Source: Actinomadura violacea
Lineage (GTDB): Bacteria > Actinomycetota > Actinomycetes > Streptosporangiales > Streptosporangiaceae
DNA length: 64,000 nt
Assembly (NCBI RefSeq): GCF_017573465.1
Contig: NZ_JAGEPF010000046.1
Span: forward strand, 1-64,000
Direction of reading: 5' to 3'
The first letter of the stretch is position 1; each line of letters begins with the position of its first letter. The notes under the pieces were generated by a model. It did not search any database. It was not told the origin of the DNA and was given only the letters and a program-made list of their open reading frames with translations. Positions 1 to 8,838 of this stretch are shown one piece after another. Both the position numbers and the translations under genes were made by a program.

Positions 1-164
1 GGGTCGGCCGACCGCGAGCCCATCCGGACCGGCACGTCCAGGGCCTCCAGCCGCTCGACGACCCGCCGGCCGGTCTTCCCGGTCCCGCCGAGGACGAGGA
101 CGAGACCGTTCTCCGTGGTGGTCGTGGTGGTGGTCGCCGCGGTGTTCGTGGTGGTGTTCGTCAT
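1..164 (-). CDS. NmrA-like NAD(P)-binding protein, 5' part only
   Basis: The gene starts at the ATG at 164 and runs off the left edge, leaving about 54 codons. The N terminus is a run rich in Thr and Asn (about residues 2-16), followed by a beta strand and the Rossmann motif GGTGKTGRR, then VVERL. GGTGxTG is the dinucleotide-binding loop of NmrA/atypical short-chain reductases. The low-complexity Thr tract before the fold is odd and comes from repeated GTG/GTC triplets on the other strand. Substrate cannot be inferred from this fragment. Confidence 0.75.
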   Translation of the reverse strand, partial: MTNTTTNTAATTTTTTTENGLVLVLGGTGKTGRRVVERLEALDVPVRMGSRSAD

Positions 165-258
165 GCCCTTGAGTCAACCGGCGCAGCCGCTCGTCCAACA
201 TCGTTGAGAAGCTCGGCTCCATACGCCGGCGTCCATCCCGTTCAGGCTGAACGCCCGG

Positions 259-1500
259 TCAATTCAGCGGCAGGCCCGCGGCGGCCGCGAGGCGAGGGGC
301 CGTGGGAGGCAGGCCCCCGGTCAGTGACGCCTGGGCCACCGCGTAGAGGAAACGCAGATCCCCCGCGCCGGATCCGGGGAGTGTGCGGAAGAACGCTCCG
401 GCATAGCCGAGATCATGCCCGGTCTTACCCCACACCGTTGTTCCGTTGCTGAGCTCCAGGCGTTCAAGGCCGAGGGCGTAACAGGCTTTCCCCTTATCGG
501 ATCCGATGGCGCAATCACTTGAGTCGGCGTAGGGGACGTCCGGCACGGCCATCATCTGCTTCGACTGTGCCGGCCGGAGCAATTTGCCGTCGAACAGGCC
601 GGAGAAGAAGCGGTCGATGTCGCGGGGTGTGGAGATGATGCCGGTGTCGTCGCCGGCCTGTTGGCTGACGTCGACGAGCGTTCCTTTGCTGTTCGGAATG
701 TATCCATGCAAGTAGGGATGGGGCATCGGCCGGATTCGACCTGCGGACGAGACGTCCGGAAGCGTTTGCGTCAAATGCAGAGGTCGGACGATCCGGGCGT
801 TGAGCTCGTTCGCAGAGGAGTGCCCGGTCCGCTTCTCGATGAGGTCGGCGACGATCCGGTAGTTCAAGGTGTTGTACGACTGCTTTGTGCCGGGCGCGAA
901 TTGTGGACCGGGCCAGGGCCGACCCTTGGGACGCAAAGCCTGCTGGATGAGCCGGCTGAGCGGCTGATACTTCTGTCTCTGGGCGATCACTTGATCGACC
1001 GACTCGGCGGCACCGCCGGCGTTCGGCAGACCACTGGTCATGTCGAGGAGTTGCCGGACGGTGATGGGCTGGTAGCGATCCGGCAGCAGCCCGGGAAGAT
1101 AGCTCTGAACAGAGCGATCGAGGTCGATCACGTGTTCGGCACTGAGCTGAAGGGCGATCGTCGCCACGAACGTTTTGGAGATGCTGCCGATCCGGAAATG
1201 GGCGTTCAACGCAACGGGCTTGCCGGTCACAGTGTCCGGCGCCTGCCCGGACCACTGCCGGTCCCCTTGCCGCACGCGGGCGACGACCCCGGCCACGTGA
1301 TCATTCGGCTGGATGTCGATCGCCTTCTGCAGCGCCACCGGATCCAATCCGGTCGCCGTGTGCGTCGAGACGCCCGCGATCCTTCCCGCCGCTGTCGGCC
1401 CGGTCGCGCCAAACGTCGGCTCGGTCGCGATGGCGGCGACCGCGAGTGAGGCCACACCGGCTAGCGCCACTGCCGTACGGCGCCTGAACGTTCCTGTCAT
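259..1500 (-). CDS. Exported serine hydrolase, beta-lactamase/DD-peptidase family
   Basis: 413 residues. The N terminus is a signal peptide (RRR followed by a hydrophobic stretch at about 10-30). The fold is that of class C beta-lactamases and R61-type DD-carboxypeptidases: the nucleophile motif S106-I-S-K109, then PGT-x2-SYNTLNY around 204-214 where the usual Y-x-N box appears as Y209-N-T, and a C-terminal GKTGHDLGYAG in place of the HTG/KTG box. It should act outside the cytoplasmic membrane on a peptide, ester or amide; the substrate is not predictable. A strong AAGGAGG site lies 5 nt before the ATG. The shift of Asn within the second motif is a departure from the family norm that could lower or change activity. 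Confidence 0.85.
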   Translation of the reverse strand: MTGTFRRRTAVALAGVASLAVAAIATEPTFGATGPTAAGRIAGVSTHTATGLDPVALQKAIDIQPNDHVAGVVARVRQGDRQWSGQAPDTVTGKPVALNAHFRIGSISKTFVATIALQLSAEHVIDLDRSVQSYLPGLLPDRYQPITVRQLLDMTSGLPNAGGAAESVDQVIAQRQKYQPLSRLIQQALRPKGRPWPGPQFAPGTKQSYNTLNYRIVADLIEKRTGHSSANELNARIVRPLHLTQTLPDVSSAGRIRPMPHPYLHGYIPNSKGTLVDVSQQAGDDTGIISTPRDIDRFFSGLFDGKLLRPAQSKQMMAVPDVPYADSSDCAIGSDKGKACYALGLERLELSNGTTVWGKTGHDLGYAGAFFRTLPGSGAGDLRFLYAVAQASLTGGLPPTAPRLAAAAGLPLN

Positions 1501-1652
1501 CTGTGCCTCCTTCTGAACCCGGCTGTTCAGGAACGATCACCAGCGTGCCGGTCGGCGAGATCATCGTCGGTAACGGTGATATCCGACTTGGAGGTGGTGC
1601 TGGCTTCACCTTCGAAGCCGCGGGAAGCGGCACGGCAGAGGGGCGAGGAGAC

Positions 1653-3815
1653 CTACTCTTCGTCCGAGTCTTCGAGAAGCTCGCGCACTTCGACGACCTC
1701 GGTCGGGACGTCTTCCGTGGGCCAGTTCGCGGCGAGAGCCTGGATCAGCGGACGGTGCTCTTCGAACGTCTCGCCCCGTGCGAGGACCAGGGCGGCGGCC
1801 GCCTGGATCTCCGCTTCCGGGCAGCGGGTCGCGCTCAAGAGGGCGTCGACGGAGTTGCCGCTCGGAACCTCCGCCAGCAGATACAGGGCCTGACCGCGCT
1901 CGCTCATCGGGACGGCTTCGTCGCACACGATGTCCCCAAGGGCCTGGACGAGCCGGGGGTGGGAGTGCTCGATGGACCAGAGCACGTCCCTCACGGTGTC
2001 GAGGACCTGGTCGCGAAGCGGGCCGGCGCTCTCGAGCGAGTCGGCGAGCACGGACAGGTCGTCCTTCGCGGCGATCCCGAGCGCCGACAGGGCGGTGAGA
2101 TGGGCGGCGTGGGGGCCGTACTCGCGGCTGAGTTCGGGCGGGGACGGCGGCTGCCGCAGGATCTCCTGTATCAGCGTGAGGACGAGCGCCCTCGCCGGTC
2201 GCCGCGCCTCTTCGCCACCTCGTGCGAGGGCGCCCGCCGGGTCCCACCAATGGTCCAGGGCGATGCCGACCGCGGCCACGTCGCCGCTCTCGAGCATCGT
2301 GCGCATGGCGGCGTGATACGACTCGTCCACCGTGGGGAGGCGCAGCCTTTTGTGCGCGGCATGCAGGTCCGGGTCCTTCAGCCGGAGCCCCTTCCAGTGA
2401 ACGCTGTGCGGTTTCCCGAAGACGAGGTCGACGGGGTTCTTGCCCCAGAAGCGCGCCGGAGGACGCTCCTCCCAGCTTTCGGCGAGGTCTTCCATGACCG
2501 CACGGTGGCGGTCCAGGCCGCCGGTCCGCACCAGGTAGGAGACCGCGTGCACCTGCACGTGCGGCTCGCCCTCGCGGATCGCACGCAGAAGGACGTCGTC
2601 GGCGCCCGCGCCGAGCCCGTCGGCCAGGATCCGGATCGCCGTCTCCTTGGTACCGCGGGAGACGGAGGACGGGTCGAAGATCACATTGCTCACCGCCTCG
2701 ACGAGGCGGGCGTCCGCCGTCTCGGTCTCGTCGAAGAGCCCGTACGCCATCCAGATGGCCTCATGCCGAACGGTGTCGGAATCCGTCCGGCCGAGGATGT
2801 CGACCAGCAGATCGGCGTCCTCCGGTTCCGCGTGCTGCGCCCCGATCATGTGCAGCGCGCTCACCTCGGCGGGCGAGAGCGGACGACGGAGCACCTCACG
2901 TGCGCGCTCCAGAACCTCGGGCAGGTAGGCGTCCGCCAGGTCGGAGTCGTCCAGGACGTGCCGCAGCCCCTCCGAGTCCTTGTAGTGGTCGAGCGCGATG
3001 CCCACGGCGACGGGGTCGTCGCTGCGCAGCAGCGTGGTGAACGCCTCCAGGCACGTCTCGTCGGTCAGCGGGAAACGCAGCTCGTCGTGAGCGGTCCGGA
3101 GGGCCGGATCGTTCAGGCGGGCGTCCTTCCAGAACGTGCTGTGGAAGCCCGCGAGCGCATCACGCACGTCCCTGGAAAAGAGGCCCGCGTCCTCCGGCCA
3201 GGAGTCGACGAGCTGCTGGAGCAGCTCGCGATGCACCCGGACCTTCTTGGGCGATGCCAGCTGCCCGGCGGCGCTGACCTGGACCTGGACGTCGCCGGAC
3301 TTGGTAAGGCGGACGAAGAGCGCCTCCACCTCGGGCATGTCGAGACCGCCCAGGGCATGGATCGCGGAGCCGCGATCCCGTGCGTCCAGGCTCTCGTCGA
3401 GCGCGATCGCGCGGACGGCCGCCAGGAGCCGAGGGTTGGGTTCCTCCGCGTCCTCGAGAGCAGTGGACGCGGCCATCACCCCCTCCTCCCGCAGCTCGGG
3501 ATCGGAGGTGGTCTCCAGGATCGCGGCGATCCGGTCGGCGTCCTCGTCTTCCCCGAGGTGCCACACCATGGTGAGCGACCAGGAGAGCGCCCGATGCCGG
3601 TTCTCGTCGTCGAGTGCGGAAGCCCGGTCGAGGAGGTCGCGGGCGACGAACAGTACCTCGTTGTCCAGCGGCCGGTACGGGTTGTCCACTCCCCACCTGG
3701 TGTCCGCCTGCGCCTGCTGGTAATCGCTCAGCGCATCGCACACGACACCGAGGTCGCCGCTGTGCAGCCGCTGACCGAACTCCCCGAGGAACGACGCTTC
3801 ATCGCCGTCCGGCAT
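1653..3815 (-). CDS. HEAT-repeat protein
   Basis: 720 residues with no signal peptide or membrane segment. The sequence is made of roughly 30-residue helical pairs rich in Ala, Leu and Asp, for example the tract around PDGDE..FGQRL, RDRGSAIHALGGLDMPEV and MSERGQALYLLAEVP, as in HEAT/armadillo-like solenoids. Two segments resemble each other as an internal duplication: VGIALDHYKDSEG and VGIALDHWWDPAG, each preceded by an AFTTLLRSDDPVA / AMRTMLESGDVAA block. Such solenoids are protein-binding scaffolds; the partner is unknown. GGAGGAGG lies just before the ATG. It is transcribed divergently from the MMPL transporter at 4207. No enzyme motif is visible. Confidence 0.75.
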   Translation of the reverse strand: MPDGDEASFLGEFGQRLHSGDLGVVCDALSDYQQAQADTRWGVDNPYRPLDNEVLFVARDLLDRASALDDENRHRALSWSLTMVWHLGEDEDADRIAAILETTSDPELREEGVMAASTALEDAEEPNPRLLAAVRAIALDESLDARDRGSAIHALGGLDMPEVEALFVRLTKSGDVQVQVSAAGQLASPKKVRVHRELLQQLVDSWPEDAGLFSRDVRDALAGFHSTFWKDARLNDPALRTAHDELRFPLTDETCLEAFTTLLRSDDPVAVGIALDHYKDSEGLRHVLDDSDLADAYLPEVLERAREVLRRPLSPAEVSALHMIGAQHAEPEDADLLVDILGRTDSDTVRHEAIWMAYGLFDETETADARLVEAVSNVIFDPSSVSRGTKETAIRILADGLGAGADDVLLRAIREGEPHVQVHAVSYLVRTGGLDRHRAVMEDLAESWEERPPARFWGKNPVDLVFGKPHSVHWKGLRLKDPDLHAAHKRLRLPTVDESYHAAMRTMLESGDVAAVGIALDHWWDPAGALARGGEEARRPARALVLTLIQEILRQPPSPPELSREYGPHAAHLTALSALGIAAKDDLSVLADSLESAGPLRDQVLDTVRDVLWSIEHSHPRLVQALGDIVCDEAVPMSERGQALYLLAEVPSGNSVDALLSATRCPEAEIQAAAALVLARGETFEEHRPLIQALAANWPTEDVPTEVVEVRELLEDSDEE

Positions 3816-4206
3816 AGAGCCTCCTCCATGATCGGCTCACCAGGCTGGCAGACCCGTCCGCTCACGTCCTCCCGTTTTCAAGGCCCCCCTTCGCCCAGCC
3901 GAAGCCGGATCGGTCGCGGTGTCGCGCTTCGGACTCTGCCGCTCCGCTGAGAGTTCTTTGTGGATATCGGGTGGCGGATGCGCGGAGCCACCCGTGCGCG
4001 CATCGGTTCGGCGGGTTCAGGGCTCGGCCTCTCAGAAAGCTCACAGGAACGCTCCGGGAACGGCCAGGGACGGCTGCCAGGCTCGGGGGTCGTCGCCGCG
4101 GTGCCGCCTCTTCTCAGGGCGGCCGCCTCCGTTCGGCGGAGGAAGTCCGGCCTGCGAGCCGGCAGCGGTGCGGTCCCGTAGTCGATGTGATCTGGAGCCG
4201 ATCTCC
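3816..4206. other. Divergent intergenic region without a recognised gene
   Basis: About 390 bases between the divergent HEAT-repeat and MMPL genes. Both strands contain open frames, but the ones running into the MMPL gene have unconvincing composition upstream of 4207 and lack a ribosome site. It must hold both promoters; no clear -35/-10 pair or dyad stood out. Confidence 0.5.
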
Positions 4207-6432
4207 GTGGCGAGTGTGCTGTACAGAGTGGGCCGGTTCTGCTTCCGCAGGCGCTGGTGGGTGGCCGCGGTGTGGGCGGCCCTGTTCCTCCTGATCGGCG
4301 TGCTGGGTGCACGAAGCCCCGCCGCGCCGCCGAACGACTTCTCCATGCCGGGCACCGAGGCGCAGCACGCCTACGACCTCCTCGACCAGCGGTTCCCCGA
4401 CCTGAACGCCGACGGCGCCACTGCGCGGGTGGTCTTCAAGGCCGAGGACGGCAAGGTCACCGACGCGGCGAACCGGCAGGCCGTCGACAAGGCCGTCGGT
4501 GAGCTCGGCAAGGAGCCGCAGGTCGCCCGGGTCACCGACCCCTACCGGACGGGAACGGTCAGCAAGGACGGCACGACCGCCTACGCCCAGGTGTCCTACA
4601 CGGTCTCCGGCACTGAGATGTCGGATGAGGCGCGCGGTGCGCTGCTGGACACGGTGCGGCACGCGGATTCGGCGCGGCTGGACGTCGAGGTGGGCGGCAA
4701 CGCCGTCTCGTCGCCCGGCGGCGGTCACTCCGCCGAGGCGCTGGGTCTGCTGGTGGCGGCGGTCGTCCTGGTGATCACCTTCGGCGCGCTGCTGGCGGCG
4801 GGGCTGCCGCTGCTCACGGCGCTGCTGGGCGTGGGGCTCGGGATCGGCGGGATCAAGGCGCTGTCGGGCGTCCTCGGGCTCGGCTCGACGACCTCGGCGC
4901 TGGCGACGATGATCGGGCTGGCGGTGGGCATCGACTACGCCCTCTTCGTGGTCTCGCGCTACCGCGGTGAGCTGGCCGCCGGGCGCGACCGTCGGGAGGC
5001 CGCCGCGCACGCGGCCGGCACCGCCGGATCGGCCGTGGTGTTCGCGGGGCTGACCGTGGTGATCGCGCTCGCCGGGCTGTGCGTCGTGGACATCCCCGTG
5101 CTGACGCAGATGGGCCTCGCCGCCGCCGGGACGGTCGCGCTCGCCGTGCTGATCGCCGTGACGCTCGTCCCGGCGCTGTTCGGGATCGCGGGCCGCCGTG
5201 TCGGCCCGGCGCGGGACCGGCGTCGCCGCGGCGCCGGCGGCTCGGCCAAGCCCGCACTGGGGGTGCGGTGGGCGCGGTTCGTGCTGCGCCGCCCGGCGGC
5301 CCTCCTGCTCGCCGGAGTCGCCGTGCTCGCGGTTCTGGCCGTTCCGGTGACCTCGCTGAAACTGGGCCTGTCCGGTGACGAGAGCAAGCCGACGTCCACC
5401 ACTCAGCGGCGCGCCTACGACATGGTCGCCGAGGGCTTCGGGCCCGGCTACAACGGACCGCTGACGGTGGTCGTCCAGCCCGACGGCTCCGCGGGCGGCG
5501 ATGCCGGTGCCGTCGCTCAGCGGCTGGCCGGGAGCATCCGCGACGTCCGCGACGTCGCGGCGGTCAAGCCGCCGGTGGTGAGCCCGTCCGGCGACACCGC
5601 CGTGCTGACCGTGATACCGGCCTCCGCGCCGGGAAGCGCGGCGACGACCGATCTGGTGCACGCGTTGCGCGCGCCCGGACTGGCCCGCGACGACCACGCC
5701 CGCGTCCTGGTCTCGGGCTCGACCGCGATGAACGTCGACGTCTCCCAGAAGCTCGCCGATGCGCTGCCGCCCTACCTCTCGCTCGTGGTCGGGCTGGCCT
5801 TCGTGCTGCTGATCGCCGTGTTCCGGTCGGTGCTGGTCCCGCTCAAGGCCGCGCTGGGGTTCCTGCTGTCGGTCGCGGCCGGGCTGGGCGCCGTGGTCGC
5901 GGTGTTCCAGTGGGGCTGGCTGAGCGGCCCGCTCGGTGTGGCCGAGCCGGGCCCGGTGATGTCGATCATGCCGATCTTCCTCATCGGCGTCGTGTTCGGG
6001 CTGGCCATGGACTACGAGGTCTTCCTGGTGACCCGGATGCGCGAGGCGTACGTGCACGGCCGCTCGCCGCGGGAGGCGGTCGTCGCGGGCTTCGAGCACG
6101 GCGCCCGGGTGGTCACCGCCGCCGCCCTGATCATGATCTCGGTCTTCGCCGCGTTCCTGGGCTCCGACGAGCAGATGATCAAGACGATGGGGTTCGGGCT
6201 GGCGGCCGCCGTGGCGGTGGACGCGTTCGTGGTGCGCATGACGCTGGTGCCCGCGGTCCTGGCGCTGCTCGGCGACCGCGCGTGGTGGCTGCCCCGGTGG
6301 ATGCGGCGCTCGGTCCCGGACCTCGACGTGGAGGGCGCGCGGTTGACCGGGCCGCCCGAACGTCCGGCCGACGGGCCGGCGCCCGCGGACGCCGGGGGCG
6401 CGCAGGTCACTGCGCCGGCCCGCAATTCCTGA
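4207..6432 (+). CDS. MMPL-family RND transporter
   Basis: 741 residues from a GTG at 4207 preceded by CTGGAG at 9 nt; the frame is open further upstream, but that part lacks protein character and family length (about 700-750) favours this start. Two repeats of the RND fold are visible: a first membrane helix (RRRWWVAAVWAALFLL), an extracytoplasmic loop (about 40-170), a block of five helices with the conserved GLAVGIDYALFVVSRYRGE, then a second loop and the matching GLAMDYEVFLVTRMREAY. The two Asp-Tyr motifs are the proton-relay signatures of MMPL proteins. The protein should export a lipid or hydrophobic compound using the proton gradient. The 13-nt gap to the following membrane protein gene suggests cotranscription. 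Confidence 0.9.
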   Translation: MASVLYRVGRFCFRRRWWVAAVWAALFLLIGVLGARSPAAPPNDFSMPGTEAQHAYDLLDQRFPDLNADGATARVVFKAEDGKVTDAANRQAVDKAVGELGKEPQVARVTDPYRTGTVSKDGTTAYAQVSYTVSGTEMSDEARGALLDTVRHADSARLDVEVGGNAVSSPGGGHSAEALGLLVAAVVLVITFGALLAAGLPLLTALLGVGLGIGGIKALSGVLGLGSTTSALATMIGLAVGIDYALFVVSRYRGELAAGRDRREAAAHAAGTAGSAVVFAGLTVVIALAGLCVVDIPVLTQMGLAAAGTVALAVLIAVTLVPALFGIAGRRVGPARDRRRRGAGGSAKPALGVRWARFVLRRPAALLLAGVAVLAVLAVPVTSLKLGLSGDESKPTSTTQRRAYDMVAEGFGPGYNGPLTVVVQPDGSAGGDAGAVAQRLAGSIRDVRDVAAVKPPVVSPSGDTAVLTVIPASAPGSAATTDLVHALRAPGLARDDHARVLVSGSTAMNVDVSQKLADALPPYLSLVVGLAFVLLIAVFRSVLVPLKAALGFLLSVAAGLGAVVAVFQWGWLSGPLGVAEPGPVMSIMPIFLIGVVFGLAMDYEVFLVTRMREAYVHGRSPREAVVAGFEHGARVVTAAALIMISVFAAFLGSDEQMIKTMGFGLAAAVAVDAFVVRMTLVPAVLALLGDRAWWLPRWMRRSVPDLDVEGARLTGPPERPADGPAPADAGGAQVTAPARNS

Positions 6433-6469
6433 CCTCCCCTCCGCAATGACGATCAGAGGAAGGAGATCG

Positions 6470-8014
6470 ATGATGGCTGCTCGACATGAGACGTCGGCGG
6501 CGCCCGATTCCCTGCGGGGCTGCGCGACCTGGCGGCACATGACCGAGGGCGTTCTGGCCGCGGCCGGAGCACTCGCCGCGATGGCGCTCACCGCGGCGGC
6601 GGCGATCACGGCGATGGGCGATCCGATCGCGCCGCTCACCCGGCTGGTGCCCACCCTGGTGAGCATGGCGGTCGGCGGCAGGGTCACCCTGACCGGCGGC
6701 TCCGGCGGGGACCCCGGCGGCGCGGCGGGGATGCTCGGCGGGCTCGGGCTCGGAGGGGCGTCCGGCGGCATGAGCCTCGGAGCGGCCGGGCACGTCGCCG
6801 CGGTGCCGCTGATGCTGACGTTCGTCGGAACGGTCGTGCTGGGAATCCTGTTCTTCCGTCCGCTGCGCCGCCGCGTCCGCGCCACCGCCGGCCAGTTCAC
6901 GGCCAGGGTCGCCGGGACGCTGCTCGCCTGTGCCTTCGCCGTACCGGTCGTGGCGTCCCTGGCCCACGGCACGGCTCAGTTGCCGCATGCGCTGACGGAG
7001 CGGATGGGCAAGGGCGGCTCAGGCCGCGGCCTCGGTGGTGGCGGGCTCGGCAAGCTCTTGGGCGGCGGTGGCGGTGGCGGCGGTGCGTTGTCGAAGGTCG
7101 ACTTCCACACCGACATCGTCATGACCACGCTCCTCGGACTGGGCTGGGCGATGGCCGTCATCGCGATCGGATGCCTGGTCGCCCGCCGGACGCGGCTGCC
7201 CCGCCCCATCGAGCAGAGCCGGGCGCGCCGGTGCTGGAACCCCGTCGCGTCGGCGTTGACCGGGGTGTCCACCGCCCTGTGCTCCCTTCTCCTGTTCACG
7301 GGCCTGCTCGCCGCCGGCGCGGCCTGGGCGGGACGGGAGCAGGCGGGCAAGGCCGCGGGCGGGCTGCTGCTCGCCGGGCCGAACCTGCTGGGCGTCCTGC
7401 TCACGTCCGGAGTGGGCGAACCGTGGCAGGCCGGGGTGCACCGTGAGCAAGGGCAGGCCGGCGGCATGATGGGGATGCTGGGCGGCATGGGCGGCATGGG
7501 CGGCGGAAGCGGTGCTGACGGCGGGGGCGGCGACCGGATGATCTCGCTGCCGGGCTGGTCGGGGAGCGGGGTGCCCCTGTGGCTGATCGGCCTGCTGCTG
7601 CTCACGGCGATGCTGCTGGTCGCGGGCTACCTGGCGGCGGGGCGCGCCCCGGCCCGGTCGCTGCGCCAGGACGTGCAGGCCATGGTGGGCCGCCACATGG
7701 AGTCCGGGCTGCGCGCCGCCGCCATCGTCTGCGGGTCCGCGCTGGTGATGTGCTTCCTGGCGCGGGGAACCCTTCAGATCGGCTTCCGCGTCATGGGCAC
7801 GGAGATGGGCGGGATGAAGGCCGCGCTGGACGGAGCGGTAGGGATCTCCGCCCTCGGCGCTCCCTGTGCGGCGGTTCTCGCGGTCTGCGCGGGCAGCCTT
7901 CTGCAGGGCCGCCGGGCGCGGCGCCGGACCCGGCGGGCCGGGCACGGCACCGGAGCCGCCCGGCGGTCGCCGCGTGGCGAGAAGGCCCTCGCCGGGCCGC
8001 CCGCACGCCGATGA
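6470..8014 (+). CDS. Streptophobe-family membrane protein
   Basis: 514 residues. GGAAGGAG at 6458-6465 places the start at the tandem ATGs 6470/6473 rather than the in-frame ATG at 6446. The protein is a multi-pass membrane protein with about eight hydrophobic helices separated by Gly/Met-rich low-complexity loops (GGAAGMLGGLGLGGASGGMS, GLGGGGLGKLLGGGGGGGG, GGMMGMLGGMGGMGGG). This combination is what is annotated as streptophobe family in Streptomyces relatives; no biochemical role is known to me. It follows the MMPL transporter closely and precedes the two-component genes, so it may be part of the same stress or envelope unit (inference). Confidence 0.7.
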   Translation: MMAARHETSAAPDSLRGCATWRHMTEGVLAAAGALAAMALTAAAAITAMGDPIAPLTRLVPTLVSMAVGGRVTLTGGSGGDPGGAAGMLGGLGLGGASGGMSLGAAGHVAAVPLMLTFVGTVVLGILFFRPLRRRVRATAGQFTARVAGTLLACAFAVPVVASLAHGTAQLPHALTERMGKGGSGRGLGGGGLGKLLGGGGGGGGALSKVDFHTDIVMTTLLGLGWAMAVIAIGCLVARRTRLPRPIEQSRARRCWNPVASALTGVSTALCSLLLFTGLLAAGAAWAGREQAGKAAGGLLLAGPNLLGVLLTSGVGEPWQAGVHREQGQAGGMMGMLGGMGGMGGGSGADGGGGDRMISLPGWSGSGVPLWLIGLLLLTAMLLVAGYLAAGRAPARSLRQDVQAMVGRHMESGLRAAAIVCGSALVMCFLARGTLQIGFRVMGTEMGGMKAALDGAVGISALGAPCAAVLAVCAGSLLQGRRARRRTRRAGHGTGAARRSPRGEKALAGPPARR

Positions 8015-8055
8015 CCTGCTCGATTGTCGATGATGTGCCGGGGGCAGGATCTGTC

Positions 8056-8838
8056 ATGAGCGACAAGGCTTCACTCAGTAAGGCGGCAGAGCACACGATG
8101 ACGGCGTCGACCGGCCCGTCGGACACGGCGGAACGCAAGGACCACCTGCTCGTCGTGGACGACGAGCCGACCGTCCGGGAACTGCTGCGCACGGCACTGC
8201 GCTACGCGGGCTTCGAGGTGGACGCGGCCGAGACCGGCGGGGAGGCGCTGGAACTGGCCGAGCGCCGCCCGCCCGACCTGATCCTGCTGGACGTCATGCT
8301 CCCCGACATGGACGGCTTCGAGGTGATCCGGCGGCTGCGGGCGATGCCGCAGCCGTTCCGCGACGGCCGCGGCGGTGAGGTGTCCGTCCTGTTCGTCACC
8401 GCCCGCGAGGACCGCCAGGACCGCATCCGGGGGCTGCGGCTCGGGGGCGACGACTACATCACCAAACCGTTCGACCTCGAGGAGCTCGTCGCCCGCATCC
8501 ACGCGGTGCTGCGCCGGACCAGGGGAGAGCGGCCGAGCCGGCTCGTGGTCGGCGACCTGGTCCTGGAACCGGAGAGCCATCACGTCGCCCGCGGCGGGCG
8601 CACCGTGCCGCTCTCGCCGACCGAGTTCCGGCTGCTGCACTTCCTGATGGCCAACGCCGGGCGGACCATGTCCAAGAGCCGGATCCTGCTGAGCGTGTGG
8701 GACTACGACTTCGGCGGTGACCCGAGCATCGTCGACACCTACATCAGCTATCTGCGGCGCAAGGTCGACACGCGGGAACCCAAGCTCATCCACACGGTCC
8801 GCGGCGTGGGGTACATCGTGCGCGGGCCGCGGCCGTGA
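8056..8838 (+). CDS. OmpR/PhoB-type response regulator
   Basis: 260 residues counted from ATG 8056; a second in-frame ATG at 8098 is possible because the first 25 residues are not part of the fold. Receiver domain about 29-147: acidic pair D35-D36, phosphoacceptor D79 (LILLDVMLPDMDG), T115 and K137 (YITKPF). A short Gly/Arg-rich insertion (about 99-108) lengthens the loop between helix 3 and strand 4. C-terminal winged helix about 160-257 ends with the usual DTYISYLRRKVD and HTVRGVGYIVR. It overlaps the kinase gene by 4 nt, so the two are translationally coupled partners. Targets are unknown; the neighbouring transport genes are candidates. Confidence 0.93.
   Translation: MSDKASLSKAAEHTMTASTGPSDTAERKDHLLVVDDEPTVRELLRTALRYAGFEVDAAETGGEALELAERRPPDLILLDVMLPDMDGFEVIRRLRAMPQPFRDGRGGEVSVLFVTAREDRQDRIRGLRLGGDDYITKPFDLEELVARIHAVLRRTRGERPSRLVVGDLVLEPESHHVARGGRTVPLSPTEFRLLHFLMANAGRTMSKSRILLSVWDYDFGGDPSIVDTYISYLRRKVDTREPKLIHTVRGVGYIVRGPRP

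Noticed and set aside
121..160. GTG/GTC triplet repeat as a microsatellite or regulatory repeat
   Set aside because: It encodes the Thr-rich N terminus of the NmrA-like protein on the minus strand.
1503..3950. An 815-codon open frame on the plus strand
   Set aside because: Antisense to the HEAT-repeat gene, which has the better ribosome site and repeat structure.
4114..6972. A 952-codon open frame on the minus strand
   Set aside because: Antisense to the MMPL transporter; Arg/His/Gly-rich without recognisable fold or start signal.
7010..7090. Gly-rich low-complexity tract as a tandem repeat element
   Set aside because: It is coding sequence in the streptophobe protein, a normal trait of that family.
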